Origin: Sycobia sp. Sy_11
Lineage: Eukaryota > Arthropoda > Insecta > Hymenoptera > Epichrysomallidae
Reading direction: 5' to 3'
Length of the DNA stretch: 64,000 bases
Assembly (NCBI GenBank): GCA_018907035.1
Contig: JACCIC010000001.1
Span: 6,727,501-6,791,500, forward strand
The notes below the pieces were generated by a model. That model searched no databases, was not told where the DNA came from, and saw only the letters and a list, made by a program, of their open reading frames with translations. The translations under genes were made by a program, and so were the position numbers. Positions 26,401 to 39,726 of this stretch are shown here, in pieces. Positions within the stretch are counted from its first letter, which is position 1. Every line of letters begins with the position of its first letter.

Positions 26401-27373
26401 TATCTCTTTCTCTGTCTCTCACTACTGGTTCAGAATCCCATATCAGACGAGTTGGTTTTCGATGCGACTTCATTAGTCTTTGTCCGAGATGCACCGCGCT
26501 CACGCTTATACAATTTTTATTGCATCCGTACGGGTGCTCCCGTCCCACGCGGAAGGGGCTTTCCACCTCCCTCCTCCTTTTTAATTTCGTTCCGCTACGG
26601 CTACGCTGTCGAGCTTCTTCTTTCAATTGTTCGCTTGTATATTATACGCGCGCTTATTATGGAGAGGGGGCGGGGAACGAGCGGTAGGGTAGAAGAAGTT
26701 GGAGCGAGGGGGAGTCGCGAAGTCGCGAAGATACGGGGAACATGCGCCGAGTCGCGAAAGATAAAGGATGAATGGAAAGCGACGGAGGGCAATCGGGGAA
26801 GGGGGGATGGTATTGTTCCCGAAAGAAAAATAAGAAGTTGTTAGCTGTTAATTAAGGAGCGCGCTATGCCGACGATAGGGCTCGAAGTGAAAATTTTTCT
26901 GCGGCAATTTCTTTTTCTTGTGCGAAGCCTCGCACTTTCAAGGGTTTCAATTTATGAAAGGAAAGTCGATGGCGTAATGTCGAGTTGAATTCTACGAGCG
27001 TACGAATGAGTTTTCAAGTACAGGATTTGTATTTGAAACATTTATGAAATTTTTAGAGTTATTACTGTATTAACTTTATTATTAAGAATGTTTTGTAATG
27101 AGCCGTACTCAAGATTTATAATTGTGAATTTATTTTGCAACTAAATGTAATTTAAAAGTTTGAAACAACGTAGCAACAAATTTAATTTGAATGAATGTAA
27201 TCTTGATTTATATAGTATAAGTAACAAATTTAAATAGGGATAATATGCGCATTATATATAAGGATTGAAATTAAGAATTGTTTCTACATTGCGTTCAATC
27301 GTAAATGTCTTTTTGTAATTGTTATCAGAATTTCTATGAAATTCGTTTATAAAAAAAGAAATTAAATCGATAT

Positions 27374-27509
<136 letters not shown>

Positions 27510-27710
27510 AATTCGAATTTTGTAATTTAAATAATATGGTTAAAATGTAATCTAATCTAATTTAAAGTTTTTTATATTGATCCATGATTTTCACATTTGA
27601 AATAATGAGTTAATAGATGTTACAAGATATTGTAAATACGAGAATATAGATGTAAAATTGATTTTAAAAAATACCAATTGTTTTCAGGTAAACCTTTCTC
27701 ACAATCGGAT

Positions 27711-27712
<2 letters not shown>

Positions 27713-27768
<56 letters not shown>

Positions 27769-27776
27769 ATATGTAT
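27713..27776. repeat. (TA)n with GT-rich tail
   Basis: About 48 bases of TA, then GTGTGTGTATATGTAT. Confidence 0.95.
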
Positions 27777-28739
27777 ACGTAAAGAAAATCCCACCCAAAG
27801 CCGAATCTGCTTACCCGGAAAAGTGAGCTTTTTGTTTCTGTATAGGCCGTGAGGGAATGCATTTTTGTAAAATCGGGTCTGGCTTTTCTCTTTTACCTTT
27901 CCTACCTCAGATACCGCTATAAATTTTATATCCCGGCTTTATGCAGCACCGAAGTAAAACTTACAGTTTTTTCGCGAAAAAATAGAAAGAGGGAAATAAA
28001 ACGTAGAAAATAAAAAAAATATATTGATACAAGAAATTTAAAATTAAAATTGGCTCGTTTATTAATTTTTCCATATTACTGATGCATTGACGGTAAGGTT
28101 GGTAGAATGGAGCCGTGTAATCCGGATTTAACTCATTCCGGTCCGATTGATAATTATTAATTATAACATTTTAATAGAGTAATAAAATTCTTAGAAATAA
28201 AGTAAGTAGCAGTTGATTGGTGCAACAGAAGTTCAGCAGTATAAATATTATTATAATAAGGAAGATCTCACGGAACCTTATTTAATGCTTTACAGGGACA
28301 ATACTTTCCATGACAGCCCTAAATTGGAACAATATAAAACCAGTTTTCAGACTCCATGGAATTCGTAAAATTATTTATTATAACAGTCTGAAAAGACCTT
28401 ATTTATTTCAGATGTTTTCATGAATAAGAAATCAAATTGCATAATGTACAACTGTTCTGTAAGATATATAAAGATACTATGGATATTTATTACTCTTCTA
28501 TATAAGTAATTTTGCACTAAATATAAAAAATTATAACTCGTTTAAAGAATTATTGTCATATTTTTAAATATTTTAAGAAGCATGCTTTATGCAAAAAATT
28601 ATTGGAGATTTTCTTTGTTAGTTTCTGTTTATAAGCAACAATTTGATAACATTTTATTTCTCAAGTTCAATTTTTAATAACTTTACGTGTAAAATTGTAA
28701 TTTTAGGTTTTGTAATTAAACTTTTAATAATAAATCATT

Positions 28740-28827
28740 ATAACAACAACAACAATAACAACAACAACAACAATAATAATAATAATAATGATAATAATGA
28801 TGATGATAATAATAATCATAATAATAG
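28740..28827. repeat. Trinucleotide-rich repeat (AAC, AAT, GAT)
   Basis: Runs of AAC then AAT with ATG/GAT variants; translated in one frame it gives poly-Asn, which explains the Asn/Asp-rich open frame here. Confidence 0.9.
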
Positions 28828-29436
28828 TTAATTAGGTAATTAATAAAATTAAACTTTTAGTAATTTGTAGTTATACAAGTCGAATCGTGCAGAGTCGATT
28901 CAAGACTTCCTCCTGGACACACTTCGCAACTGTTTTATTATAAAATCTATTTAATGATTTATCTTAAAATATATATGAATTTATAAGTTAAAAATATTGT
29001 CCATATAATAGTGCTCTGACGTTCGAGACGTACGTAAAGTTGTATAATCGGTACAAAATAAAAATAACAGAAACACTTATTTGAGTAAAAGTTTATTTGA
29101 AGCAATAAATTGTAGTAAACAATATTATACATAAAAAAATCATTTACAAATTATTCTGCTTGATGCCAATAATATGAAAATTACCATATAACTTATTCCT
29201 AAAATACTTACGCAAGATTTAACACCAATTACGTCCTATAGATTCGAAAAATATTTTTATCGAGTATAGTAAATATAATAAATAAGAAATTAATCTATAA
29301 TAAACATTAGTTAATGTATGCTTTTTCTGTTGAGAGTCACATGAGAGAGGTGAGCGCGAAACCTTTTTCCGAATTTCAAGTAAGCCAGACACTCACATAA
29401 GCCGGACTCTCGAAATCATTGCATTGTCCCATCATG

Positions 29437-29439
<3 letters not shown>

Positions 29440-29486
<47 letters not shown>
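29440..29486. repeat. (TA)n microsatellite
   Basis: About 46 bases of pure TA just 5' of a GC-rich patch (29500-29830). Confidence 0.95.
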
Positions 29487-29487
<1 letters not shown>

Positions 29488-30042
29488 GCTCCATAAGGGT
29501 CATTGTCGCGCGCATCATATGAATTTTAAAGTAATATATACACACCGGACGCACCTCACTTTACAGCCCCTCAGCGCGGCACCATTTACAATTCATCGGC
29601 GGCAGTTTTTACGCGCGTCAATCTCATCGGTAATCCAACCCCCGGCCCTCCCATCATACGTCCGCAGACACACGCATGCGCACCATCTCCTCTCGTGTCA
29701 TTCGTGCATGTGATAAAGCGCGGTGGCGCGCGCGCTTGGGCTGTTCTGCTATTGCGCTCCATATGCATATTCAAGCGATAGGTCTCCTGGGACATTTGAA
29801 TAGAAAAACAAGGCGAGGGGAAGAGGTCGAGGAGATAGAACGATTCTGACTATATATATATCATCTCAAACTTTTTTCTATACATTTTTTACTATTTTGT
29901 CTTTCTTTGTTCAACGGTAAAATTAGCAAGGCCGAAACGAAGAGGAAAAATCCGAACGATGAAATCCTCGGAAAAGGAAATTATTTAAATGCCGCTCGTT
30001 TAACGTGTCTATGTATGCCTTGTTTGAGTTGTAAATCTGCAA

Positions 30043-30043
<1 letters not shown>

Positions 30044-30090
<47 letters not shown>
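30044..30090. repeat. (TA)n microsatellite
   Basis: About 47 bases of pure TA. Confidence 0.95.
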
Positions 30091-30092
<2 letters not shown>

Positions 30093-30968
30093 TCATATCA
30101 TGAAATATATGCGTGCCGTCACGACGTGATGATAGATATCTTTGCGTTTCTTTTGCAGTTTCCATGTGGCCGAGTGCACAGATGCGATTATGCTGAGCGT
30201 TTCGTATATTATTTATTAATCGGATTAAACCTCGCTGCAGAAGATTATTTCATTTCATTTAAACAGTTCCCACTGGCCATCGAAACTTCTGTTTTCGCAA
30301 GTTTTAAAATGGCTCCCGTTAGAACGATGGATAAATTGCTCAATTTTACGACGTCAGATTCAAAAGTTTTTTTTATGATACATACAATTGAATGATAATT
30401 TACTAATTTTTTAAGGGATAATCAGAGTTATCACGCTCTCTTCCAAATGTTTGATGATCTCACTTTCGAGATAACCCATAACGGTACATATGTAAAAATA
30501 CTTAGGTCGACCTTGAAATATCCTCAAAAAGTTATTTCAAAGTCGCAAATCCAAAATCATTGCCGAATCAAGTCGTTCGCCGAATGTTTGCTCGGAAATC
30601 TCTTTGCCCAAGAGCCAAACAGAAAATTCACGCAAACAGAAAGTTTTCGTGTACTTTGTGACTTGTGTTCATTCCGAATGTTGACTTCCCCATCTCCCCC
30701 CTCCCACTAGCGTCTGTGTCGCTTCTTTTTCCACGCTATTCCAACCACCACTCATTAGTAAGAGCCAACTCGACGGATCTTCATTTTGACCAGCAAACTT
30801 TGCTCAACCTCCCCTTCCCATAATCCCCATCTTCACACAAGCACCGAGCCGTTCAGCCTTGAATAGCCGTGGGGGGAAGGAGAGGTATAGGTTGTGGAAA
30901 GTCGCGCTGCCTTCCGCGAAATATACCAGCAAGGTGAAAGTCAGTGTGAATTAATCCAAAAATTAAAC

Positions 30969-31148
30969 ATGTCCGACGTAATTGGATGGTGGTGCGATGG
31001 TCGGATACACTACGATGGAATTCATCTAGCAGAGAGCATTGCTGCCTGTAAGGGTGGAATTGATGAACCACGAACGAATGTCCATGTTTTGGGGACAACC
31101 GTTATAGTTGCTACAATTATTCTTTTGATCATTTTTGTCGTAGCTTGA
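30969..31148 (+). CDS. Candidate small ORF, 59 codons, C-terminal hydrophobic tail
   Basis: This is unrecognised. The ATG at 30969 has a favourable insect context (AAAC before ATG) and reads MSDVIGWWCDGRIHYDG, then a short polar stretch, ending in LGTTVIVATIILLIIFVVA immediately before the stop. That last segment is long and hydrophobic enough for a single membrane span and would make the product tail-anchored. The frame stays open 5' of the ATG back to a stop at 30888-30890. No poly(A) signal lies close downstream (first AATAAA about 870 bases away) and no homologue is recognised. It lies inside the CARP intron on the same strand. A chance frame is the main alternative. Confidence 0.22.
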   Translation: MSDVIGWWCDGRIHYDGIHLAESIAACKGGIDEPRTNVHVLGTTVIVATIILLIIFVVA

Positions 31149-32086
31149 ATATAGCTCTTTATATTTAAATGTTAATTTATGTAGTCACAAAATATATATC
31201 TAAAACCAGTCAAAAAAATATATGATCTAGGTAAAAAATTTTTCCCAACCGAAAAAATTAAAATTATACATGATAAACCCTAGACTGCATCCTACTGTTA
31301 ACAATCTGATCCTCTAAGACACTCAAGTATAAGTGATTTTACAAATTTATTTCTGTATGTCTCAAGTTCAATTTAGCGAAAGATAAACCAGAAGATAAAC
31401 TTATTACGAACTATATAACTTTAGTATATTATGCAACTTCAATGTACAAGAATCAAAGCTAAGTTATGCCTGTATAAATTTATTAAAATGAATTTTATCT
31501 ACATAGGGTGTGGGATCAATGTACGCCTAATAGGAGTTCATGTAAATGCCACTCTAGACAAAGTAGTTGTTGTAATAGACAATGGCTTGTTCAGCTAATC
31601 TCTTTTAGACTAGCTCGACGCTGCTAGGTGATCGTACGCAGCCGCCAGAAATATGTATTATATAGCCGGTGATCTTACCATGTCTCTAATAATTCGTTAT
31701 TGAAACATATTTGGTTGCTCTAATTTATTGTCGAACTGTAAATACACCTCAACATGTTACAGCAAAATTTTCGCGAAATACTGATGATGCGCTGTAAACT
31801 TAGTATCCAAAGTTGGGGAAATGGATTTGAATTTAATCTGAAGGTGTTATTATGCCAAAGGCTATTTTACTGAATTTAATAATCCTGATTATCTTATAAC
31901 TTATAGGACAGGAATAGGAGAATCTTTTAAAAGTTTACAACAAAATCGAATCATGAAATGTAGCAAGTTTCTCGAAATCTTATCAACTGATTCATCAGTA
32001 GAGAACTCTCTTAAATAAATTTTTAATATTGATGTAAAGCGCTAAAACTTCTGCTTCGCAGAACGAAGCAGGATAAGTTTCAAGCA

Positions 32087-32182
32087 ATGGGAATAGTAAT
32101 TTCACTTGGCCAAACACTTCTCTGTTCTGTAATTGTACTTGTAATTGCATTTTATTTGGCTCTAATACGGGGCAGCGTATAA
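32087..32182 (+). CDS. Candidate micropeptide ORF, 31 codons, hydrophobic
   Basis: The ATG at 32087 (GCA before ATG, purine at -3) opens a 31-residue frame: MGIVISLGQ, then TLLCSVIVLVIAFYLALI, then RGSV and a stop. The centre would form one transmembrane helix with a basic, small C-terminus, the general layout of insect membrane micropeptides; it does not match sarcolamban-type sequences that I know. It is 0.9 kb downstream of the other hydrophobic small frame. There is no evidence of transcription, and short hydrophobic frames arise easily in T-rich DNA. Confidence 0.15.
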   Translation: MGIVISLGQTLLCSVIVLVIAFYLALIRGSV

Positions 32183-32454
32183 CTATGTCGGTATATATTT
32201 TCAGTTAAAAACATATTATCTAAACTGCGTTTCCGATATACTTTTAGCTAAATTTTTTAGTTAAGTAATTTAATCTTTGAATAAACATCGTACATCTATT
32301 TTTTCAGTGTACTAGCCAAGTTCATTGGGGCTGTCATTGTAAAACAGAAACCCTTGTAATGATCTACAATAATTAAAAATGACATGTCCCAATAAAACAC
32401 CAGAATAAATAAATAGAAATTGCGCTTTTCTGTAACATTATATTTCTCTAACAG

Positions 32455-32715
32455 GAAGAAAATATAAAATTGTATAAGGAAACAATTAAAACGTACTTGG
32501 AGTTTTTACAAGACTTTTCATGCCCCATTTTAAAACGTGTTAGCTGTTGTAAAGAACGGGGTATCAAGACAGAACTAAAATGTCCATCAAGAAATAAAGG
32601 ATTCTCCAAAAATTATTCACAAAAAGTCACAAGAAGCTTAGACTTCTACAGTTATGGTCTATCAATAAAAGAATCCTTGCCAATTCTCGATTATTGGTCA
32701 CCGCTCTATGAATAA
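32455..32715 (+). CDS. Candidate exon or chance ORF behind a splice acceptor
   Basis: A good acceptor-like signal (tatatttctctaacag ending at 32454) is followed by an 86-codon open frame that starts exactly in frame with the acceptor (EENIKLYKETIKTYLEFL) and ends at 32715. It contains a CC pair and basic residues (ILKRVSCCKERG) but no family I recognise. There is no nearby ATG in frame at the start, so if real it would be a terminal exon. It could belong to an alternative or nested transcript in the CARP intron. A chance frame is more likely. Confidence 0.15.
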   Translation, partial: EENIKLYKETIKTYLEFLQDFSCPILKRVSCCKERGIKTELKCPSRNKGFSKNYSQKVTRSLDFYSYGLSIKESLPILDYWSPLYE

Positions 32716-35700
32716 ACGACGGATGTTCCCACCGTCCTCCTCACTCGCTTAGGTAATCGCGATATTCAAATGTATTCTAATCAAGCAAAGGACCCGGAAA
32801 ATTGCTATTGCGCCGGAACACGCGGGTGGCGCCCCCTCCCCCCCCCAAATGCGCTGCGGCCTATAACCTCTCTATTCACGTCCGCGCTTTGCACCCTCGT
32901 CCCCTTTCCGCCGCGCACCGCCACCTGGACGCAAACTCCATCCTCCGAAGGGATGGAGATGGGGGTGCGCATCCGGTTTCGGCCGAAATAATTGCCTCGG
33001 TTAATTAACGAATTTACAACTGCGAGACATTGGTTGAGGAGGAGGCAGGATAATGCAGGGCAGTTGCTCTTTCGTGTATTAGGCAAGGGAAAGAGGGCTG
33101 GTTCATTGTATATACCATAATATACGCGAGTTTACGTTTGATCTGGTACAGATATAGAGGGGGAATGGAAGGAAGTAGGCAGAAAAATCTCGAGATTGCT
33201 ACAATATATATATATATATATATTGAAAATGTAAACCGCCGCCGTTGATTTGATTGGCAATTTTCGGAATTCGTCGGGCTCCTACTACCCTCATTTCGCC
33301 TGCGATTTTATCGGTACGGCTCGGATTTTCGCTCGCGCCCCGTTGGTTATTAATAAAAATCAATCGGATCCCCCTGCCACCCAGTTGCTCACATTCATAC
33401 GAGAGGGGAGCGGTCCCGCTTCCGTGTGACGGTACAATTTGGCTTTTGTTGTGTAGAAGAGATGAAAGCGAAAGTGATTAAGGATGAGCGATTGAGCTTC
33501 TATAGTTGTGAATTTCTCAAATTGAGATCTATGAAACTCGCTGAGGAAATTTTGAAAAATCTCGCCTATGGAACGGCAGCTGTTACCACAATGATTTCAA
33601 TCTACCCTAATCAGTCAAAATCTTTATCTTCACAAGCACAATAATAAATTCAGCAGCATTGTTCTTACCGAGAAATTTTAATTACATCTTAAATATTCCT
33701 TATATATATATATATATATTAGCTTTTCCGATAAACCTCATATTATATTTAGAAAAAACCAAATAAAAACATTTACACAAATTTACTTTTTCAAAAGAAT
33801 AACTTAAATAAATTAAAATTATCTTTCTTTGTAATTAATTAGTAATTCTTTTTGTACTCGATAATACAGGATGACATCGGTATAAACAAATTACTTAAGT
33901 TTTTTCTTTTCTGCTTTATCATATGTAATTGTTATTAATATATAATATTCATCAGATATAATTGTAAATAGGTTTTCAATAGCTTAGAAAAATCTGATTT
34001 TCAAAAAATTATCTCATATACTACCATGCTTTCTGGAGATTTTCATTACTCTTTTTTTTTAATTTAAACAAATCCTGAACCCCCAACAACGTTTAACGTC
34101 AAAAAAATAAAAAGAGAAAATATAAAAAATCAAAAAAATAGAAAAGAAATCGATGATAATTTGTCGTAACACTAAATTTCATGGAATTCTGCATGCCACG
34201 GAATTCAGACAACAAACCATTTTCAACTGCTTATAAGCGATTTTTGGAGCCTACGAACTAGGAAAGCTACGGATGAATGCGTTGAATTAAAAAAAAAGGA
34301 TAAAAATATATTCTGCCATCGTATACACAGGTAATAAAATTGTTTAACGATCTGTCATGCGCTCTTTTTCTTTGACGGTCCTCTCCCGATTCCTCCCCGC
34401 CTCGCGCGCGCGCACAGACACGCATACACCCACAGAAACACACCCACACATACACTCACTCATGCGCACGAACAGACACACACGCATTCACGCAAGCACA
34501 CGCAGACAATCTCAGTTTAGTCGCTTTTGCCCCCGTCCACGCTCGATTTCCTACCGCGTCCCGGAAGAGCGTAGATGGGCGGGGGTGAAAAAAATACGCA
34601 GACACGAGGGGATTGGGTAGTTCGAGGGCTGGAGGTAGGACACGTTGCCACTGAAAGGGAGAAAACTAAAGCTCTTGTTCCGTTCGGCAGCGCCGGGGTT
34701 CGTCCGTGCTTGTGCCGAGTAGTGAGAAAATTCATTGAGAATCAATGGAACGACTATATAGTGCTTCTCGTTTGCTCGTGTCCGCCCCCCCCCCACATCT
34801 TCTTCCCCTTTTTTCGTTTCATCTCTGTCCAATTCTGTGGCCGCGCAGCAAAATCCACTGCAACATTGTGTGGCTTGAATGCTGATTGATTTTTTAAGGG
34901 GCGAAAAGAACGGGGTGCGGACGAGCTCCGATTTACATTTAACGGTGATTCGAAAAAGCTCCTTTTTTGATTTGCCTGTTAAGTATATATTGTTTATTAA
35001 TACAGTTTTTCGCTTTATTCTTTAGATTCAGCTAATAGAAGTTATATAATGCAAATCATAAGTGCAGGTTTTCATAGCTTGTAGTTTACGATTTCATGTG
35101 TTTGTCAAGATGCTCAATCTTGATGTTCCATTGTACCGAAGAATATTTAGTTGAACAATAGGATGTAAATTGACTATTTGGATTAAAAAGGTCTTGCGAT
35201 AACAAACTCAGTTGTCCATATATTTTTGGAATACTTATATTTCCAGCCGATATTAATATCAATGTATTTAGCCTTCAGTTTTTTTTTTAAAGCATAGAAT
35301 AACATCTGTAATTGGCAGATTCAAATTTTAGTTTGGTATTCGCACAAACTTTTACACGATGTATCTCGACACAAATAGTGAATCTAGCGATTTTAACAAA
35401 CACTTACTATTTCGGTATTATGGAAATTCATTGGGCATCAAGAAAGTAATGGAAAAAAATTATTTAAGTCACGATTATTTTCGCTTCACCTGTTTTGGTT
35501 GAACCTCTCTTGAAAATTCTTCTGGTAATAATATCGAGTACTGCAAGAGGACGATATACGAAGCTAAGATTCAATTAGCTAATATATTAAGAAAATTATC
35601 CGAGAATTTCTGAAAGTACGAAATCTTTAATAGCTTCGAGAACTTATAACGCACCCATTAACGAAGCCAGTAGCAGAATGAATAAAACAGCGGTCTGCCG

Positions 35701-36373
35701 AGAAGTTGCGGCTTGGTTCTTCGAGCTCGGACGTACAGCTTTCATTTAAAGCTTTGCAGTATTATTCTCTATTTTGTTTATAGGAACACTTCCTTTTAAA
35801 AATACTAGAGTATAGTATAGTATAAAAGAATCATGAAATATAGATTTTAATAATCATAGGATTTTACGGGCACAGCGCCGATTGATTCTAAATGTGCAGC
35901 CTGAAAATGGAAATGATGACATTTTCTAGCCACAGTATTGATCAAGGACCACTCCTAGGAAGATTTTGAAAATTCATTAGCTTAAGTTACTAACGAAGGT
36001 TATATTTATTTTTCTTTTACTAATTAAAATTATATATATTCGATCTATAATAATAAGAATATAGATCATGCGACAGATCTAGGAAAAGTTAAGTTATTTT
36101 ATGTTGCATAATGAAAAATTGATGATTCATAAAATTAATCTTACAGTTATATGTGAACCTTCTCGATTAGATCTGTTTTCAAGTGAATCTTTTTTCATAT
36201 GTTCAACTGATATATGACAGTATATCCTACTCAAAGGTAATTCTTCATCCTTCAAATTTATTCACCTAAAAAGAATTTAATTATTGTGTATTTGACCTTC
36301 TCTTTTCTCTAAATGGTAGTTCCGTTCATTGGTATACTATTTTTAGGATTTTCGCAGGTGATTTTTACACTAG

Positions 36374-36377
<4 letters not shown>

Positions 36378-36423
<46 letters not shown>
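36378..36423. repeat. (TA)n microsatellite
   Basis: About 46 bases of pure TA, 300 bases 5' of the 36.7-kb island. Confidence 0.95.
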
Positions 36424-36427
<4 letters not shown>

Positions 36428-36699
36428 CATATATATCTATAGTCTAAAATACTGAAGCGTATAATACTTACAAGATAGTGCATCATCAATTTATACTTTT
36501 ATCCCGCTTTCATAACCATTGTTGTCGCCTTTACAAAAAAAAAAAAAAAAAATGTTACCCTCTTACGACCCTGTGTAATGTTTAATGAAGTAGCAGGAGA
36601 GCCTCTTATGTAGCTTTCGCTAAAGAACAAGTTGTATACGCGCGAAATGGCAAATCTTTAATAAAGTATACGCGCGCTAAAGAAATGCAGAGATTATAA

Positions 36700-37514
36700 C
36701 GCTTGGCTTATGTAAAAACGTATTAAAGAGACCAAGTTCGCTTTCCTCTCGTTGCCCCCCCCCCCCGACTCGTTCGTTCGCGCATCCAGTCCCGGGGAAA
36801 ATGTCGCCGGATTTCACGCCGAGGCGAGGAAAAACAGCGACGGCGGGGCGATGGCGAGGGTCGGAGGCATAAAACCAGCGTTTCTCGCGAATCGTATCGC
36901 CGTTCCTTTTCCGCGCGAAAAACGGAAAGCCGAGGCAATAAGAGACGAAGTGCGCGCTCTGATGACACCATTAAGCAAGCTCTGTACGCGTCATTTATTA
37001 TTCTCTTCTTTCTTTTTTTTTTTCATGAACGCACCGTCGAGGAGGCGAGTGAGCAAAAAGATGGCAAGGGGATGTTGCGATGACGGGACGGATCCTATTC
37101 GTGTATTAAGTCTTCGCCCGCGTCCCGATGCAAAGACCGACGGATGTACATGGACAGACGGGTCAGTTGTAGGCTAATGGACCCAAGGCGCGATACTGAT
37201 GGACACAGGAAGAGGAGTTGCGAGAGGTAAAGGGACAGGGAGGGAGCGAAGGAGACCGAAAGGGAGAGAGAAAGAGAGAGAGAGAGAGAGCACGAGTTTA
37301 AAACAAGCCCAAGTCGTTGAGGGTTAGGTAAGACGGAGAGTAGTTTTGGCCCATGGAATGACAACGAGATGTATGCGAACGGCGGTAGGGGGTGACTACA
37401 ACGGCCCCCGCGTCCCGACATCACGGCGCTTGATTGGAGACGAGAGGCAAATGTATTCATATATGCATATGAATTCCGGTAGCTACCTCGGCAGTACGAG
37501 GAGAGCGATAGAGG

Positions 37515-37564
<50 letters not shown>

Positions 37565-37610
37565 GAGAGGGTACAGAAAGCGAACGAATGGAGTGTCAAG
37601 GAAAAAGGAC

Positions 37611-37660
<50 letters not shown>

Positions 37661-38170
37661 GGACGGAAAGAAAGAGAGCGAAATTCACTCGGTGCTTTGG
37701 GTAAACATCTTAATTCCACCCTCGGTCTTTTCTATTCACTTTTCTCTCTTTCTCCCACTCGTTCTCCGTCTTCTCAACTATCCATGAGAAGGTATTATAC
37801 AGCTGGTCTTCGAACAAACTTAGAAAATCCACTGTTAGAGGGTCGGCAGGTTCGGCTGGGGTCGGGGGGGGGGCGACGTGGGACAATTGGAGAAATCCTT
37901 TAAGCCCGTAGGATCTGGAAAGCCGTGCAGGAGTGGGCGCGAGTCGGCCGCATATCGCTTGAGGGGGGGGGGGCCTATTGCGCCCGGGGTAAGGAAGTCT
38001 CTATCATTCGATTCGTAGGCTGGAGCCCGGATTCGGAAATAATGCGCTGTCGTTGGCTGACCGACCGACCGATTAAGTTGCTTTATATTGCATTAGAAAA
38101 AAATAAACCCAGTTTTCTACTGAACTCTACGACGGGCTACGATATCTGAGCGCTCGTCGCTCGAGCACAA
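36700..38170. other. GC- and purine-rich island in the large intron
   Basis: This segment combines a C10 run (36757), CpG-rich sequence to about 37180, three (GA)n clusters (37264-37290, 37516-37570, 37618-37660) and G8-G10 runs near 37867 and 37963. Open frames on both strands are driven by the purine repeats. No gene is recognised. Confidence 0.6.
37516..37660. repeat. Two (GA)n arrays
   Basis: GA with AAAG interruptions at 37516-37570 and pure GA at 37618-37660, separated by unique sequence. Confidence 0.93.
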
Positions 38171-39344
38171 TCGAACTCTCATGTAGATATTACAATAATC
38201 GTCTTATTGCTGGTCGGATTACGTGGTGCATTGCCATATGGTGTACGTGTACTCGTATATCTGTAATCATGGTATAGATGAAACCTAAGCTACCAGCTCA
38301 GATCTACTTAGCTGATCTGATTGGAGAAGCCGTGCATAATGTATCAATATATCTACTTTGATTACGGTAAATGTAATAAGTTTCTTTTTTTTGGTTTAAA
38401 GTTGCAATTAGAGATTTTGTATCAAGTACTGATTTGTCAAAATTAAGGTGAATGACTTATCATTGTTGGTATAATCTTTATATATCGTTCATACAAAATA
38501 TTAAAAAAATAAAAAATAAACGATACGCTGCAGGAAATTCGAAGAATAAATATTTTATTGTAAAAAAAATTAAGTCAGAAGTATTTGTAAATGCCTAGCT
38601 CGTATTAATAATAAAAAATATCATACACTATTGTAACTTGGATAACTTACAAATAAGATTCACTTTTCGCGAAAAATTTCAGTAAAGTTTGGATAGATGC
38701 ATTTTGAAGTTATTGTAATTGTAATTTTCATTTAACTTTTGGTCTTAGGTGAATGCCAGAAATTCGAGTGTATATTATCTGATGTAACATTACATCTACT
38801 TACGTTATAATGACTCAACACAATGTGCAGAAGTCCATAATAAATTCCCGTAAAAGAAATTTATGTATTCACTATTTTTGGTATGTTTATCAATAAATGA
38901 CGTAACTAAGGGACGTATATTGCGTATGACAGAGATATTCTTGCTGAAAGAAAATAACATTCTACATCCCGCAGTTATGAAATTGTTATAATTTTAATCT
39001 CGATTTTTTTAAAAAAATCTTTAACTAAAAATCGCATTCATTACTATACATTTTACCCATTCTTACAATTATCTTATATATAACAAATAAGCTAAGTGTT
39101 TTGATTTAAATCAGTTGCTGGAGCTGCATCTGCCACTCGCCTTACTTTTTTTGGTTATTAATCCCTTTTCTATACGACTCTCGAGTCCCCTTCGAACAAT
39201 TTCTCCCTCCCCATTCACGCTTAATTCACAAATTAATCCTGAGATCCATCTTGCCGGATCGCTGACACTCGCCGTCGTCGGTTTCCTTCGCCCCCGCGTA
39301 ACGCGCCATAAATCTTTATCGGGGTCAATTGGTAGCTCCTACGT

Positions 39345-39348
<4 letters not shown>

Positions 39349-39401
<53 letters not shown>
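39349..39401. repeat. (TA)n microsatellite
   Basis: About 44 bases of TA, one interruption, then a short further TA stretch. Confidence 0.95.
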
Positions 39402-39681
39402 CAGCTGCTGTCCTACATTTCTCATCGCTCTCCCTCTCTTTCTGCAGATGTCTCTCATATGTATCTATATACGATCGCGTACGGATGCTTGCGTAGCGTC
39501 GCGTCGCGCCGAGTCATATTGCATAAAGCCGTAAAGAATTACGATGACAAGGCCCGTCGCGAATGCTCCCCTCGCGCCACCGATCGCCGACCTATATATG
39601 AATCGGTGATCACCTCCAGTCGTTCCTCTTTCCTTTAATGACTTTATTCGTTTCTCTGGACGTTCTTTCTCTCTTTCTCTG

Positions 39682-39682
<1 letters not shown>

Positions 39683-39725
<43 letters not shown>
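39683..39725. repeat. (CT)n microsatellite
   Basis: About 43 bases of pure CT after a CT-rich lead. Confidence 0.95.

Positions 39726-39726
<1 letters not shown>

Noticed and set aside
26257..26844. 195-codon frame with Ser-Leu repeats
   Set aside because: Its first half is the (TC)n array and the rest lies in a GC-rich patch with low stop density; no motif is recognised.
29907..30395. 162-codon frame, with an acceptor-like tttcttttgcag at about 30148-30159
   Set aside because: It includes a (TA)n array; the part after the acceptor-like site has no recognisable domain and no donor or poly(A) support.
37346..37903. 185-codon Arg-Glu-rich frame
   Set aside because: Driven by (GA)n arrays; the opposite strand is open too (Ser-Leu), as expected for the repeat.
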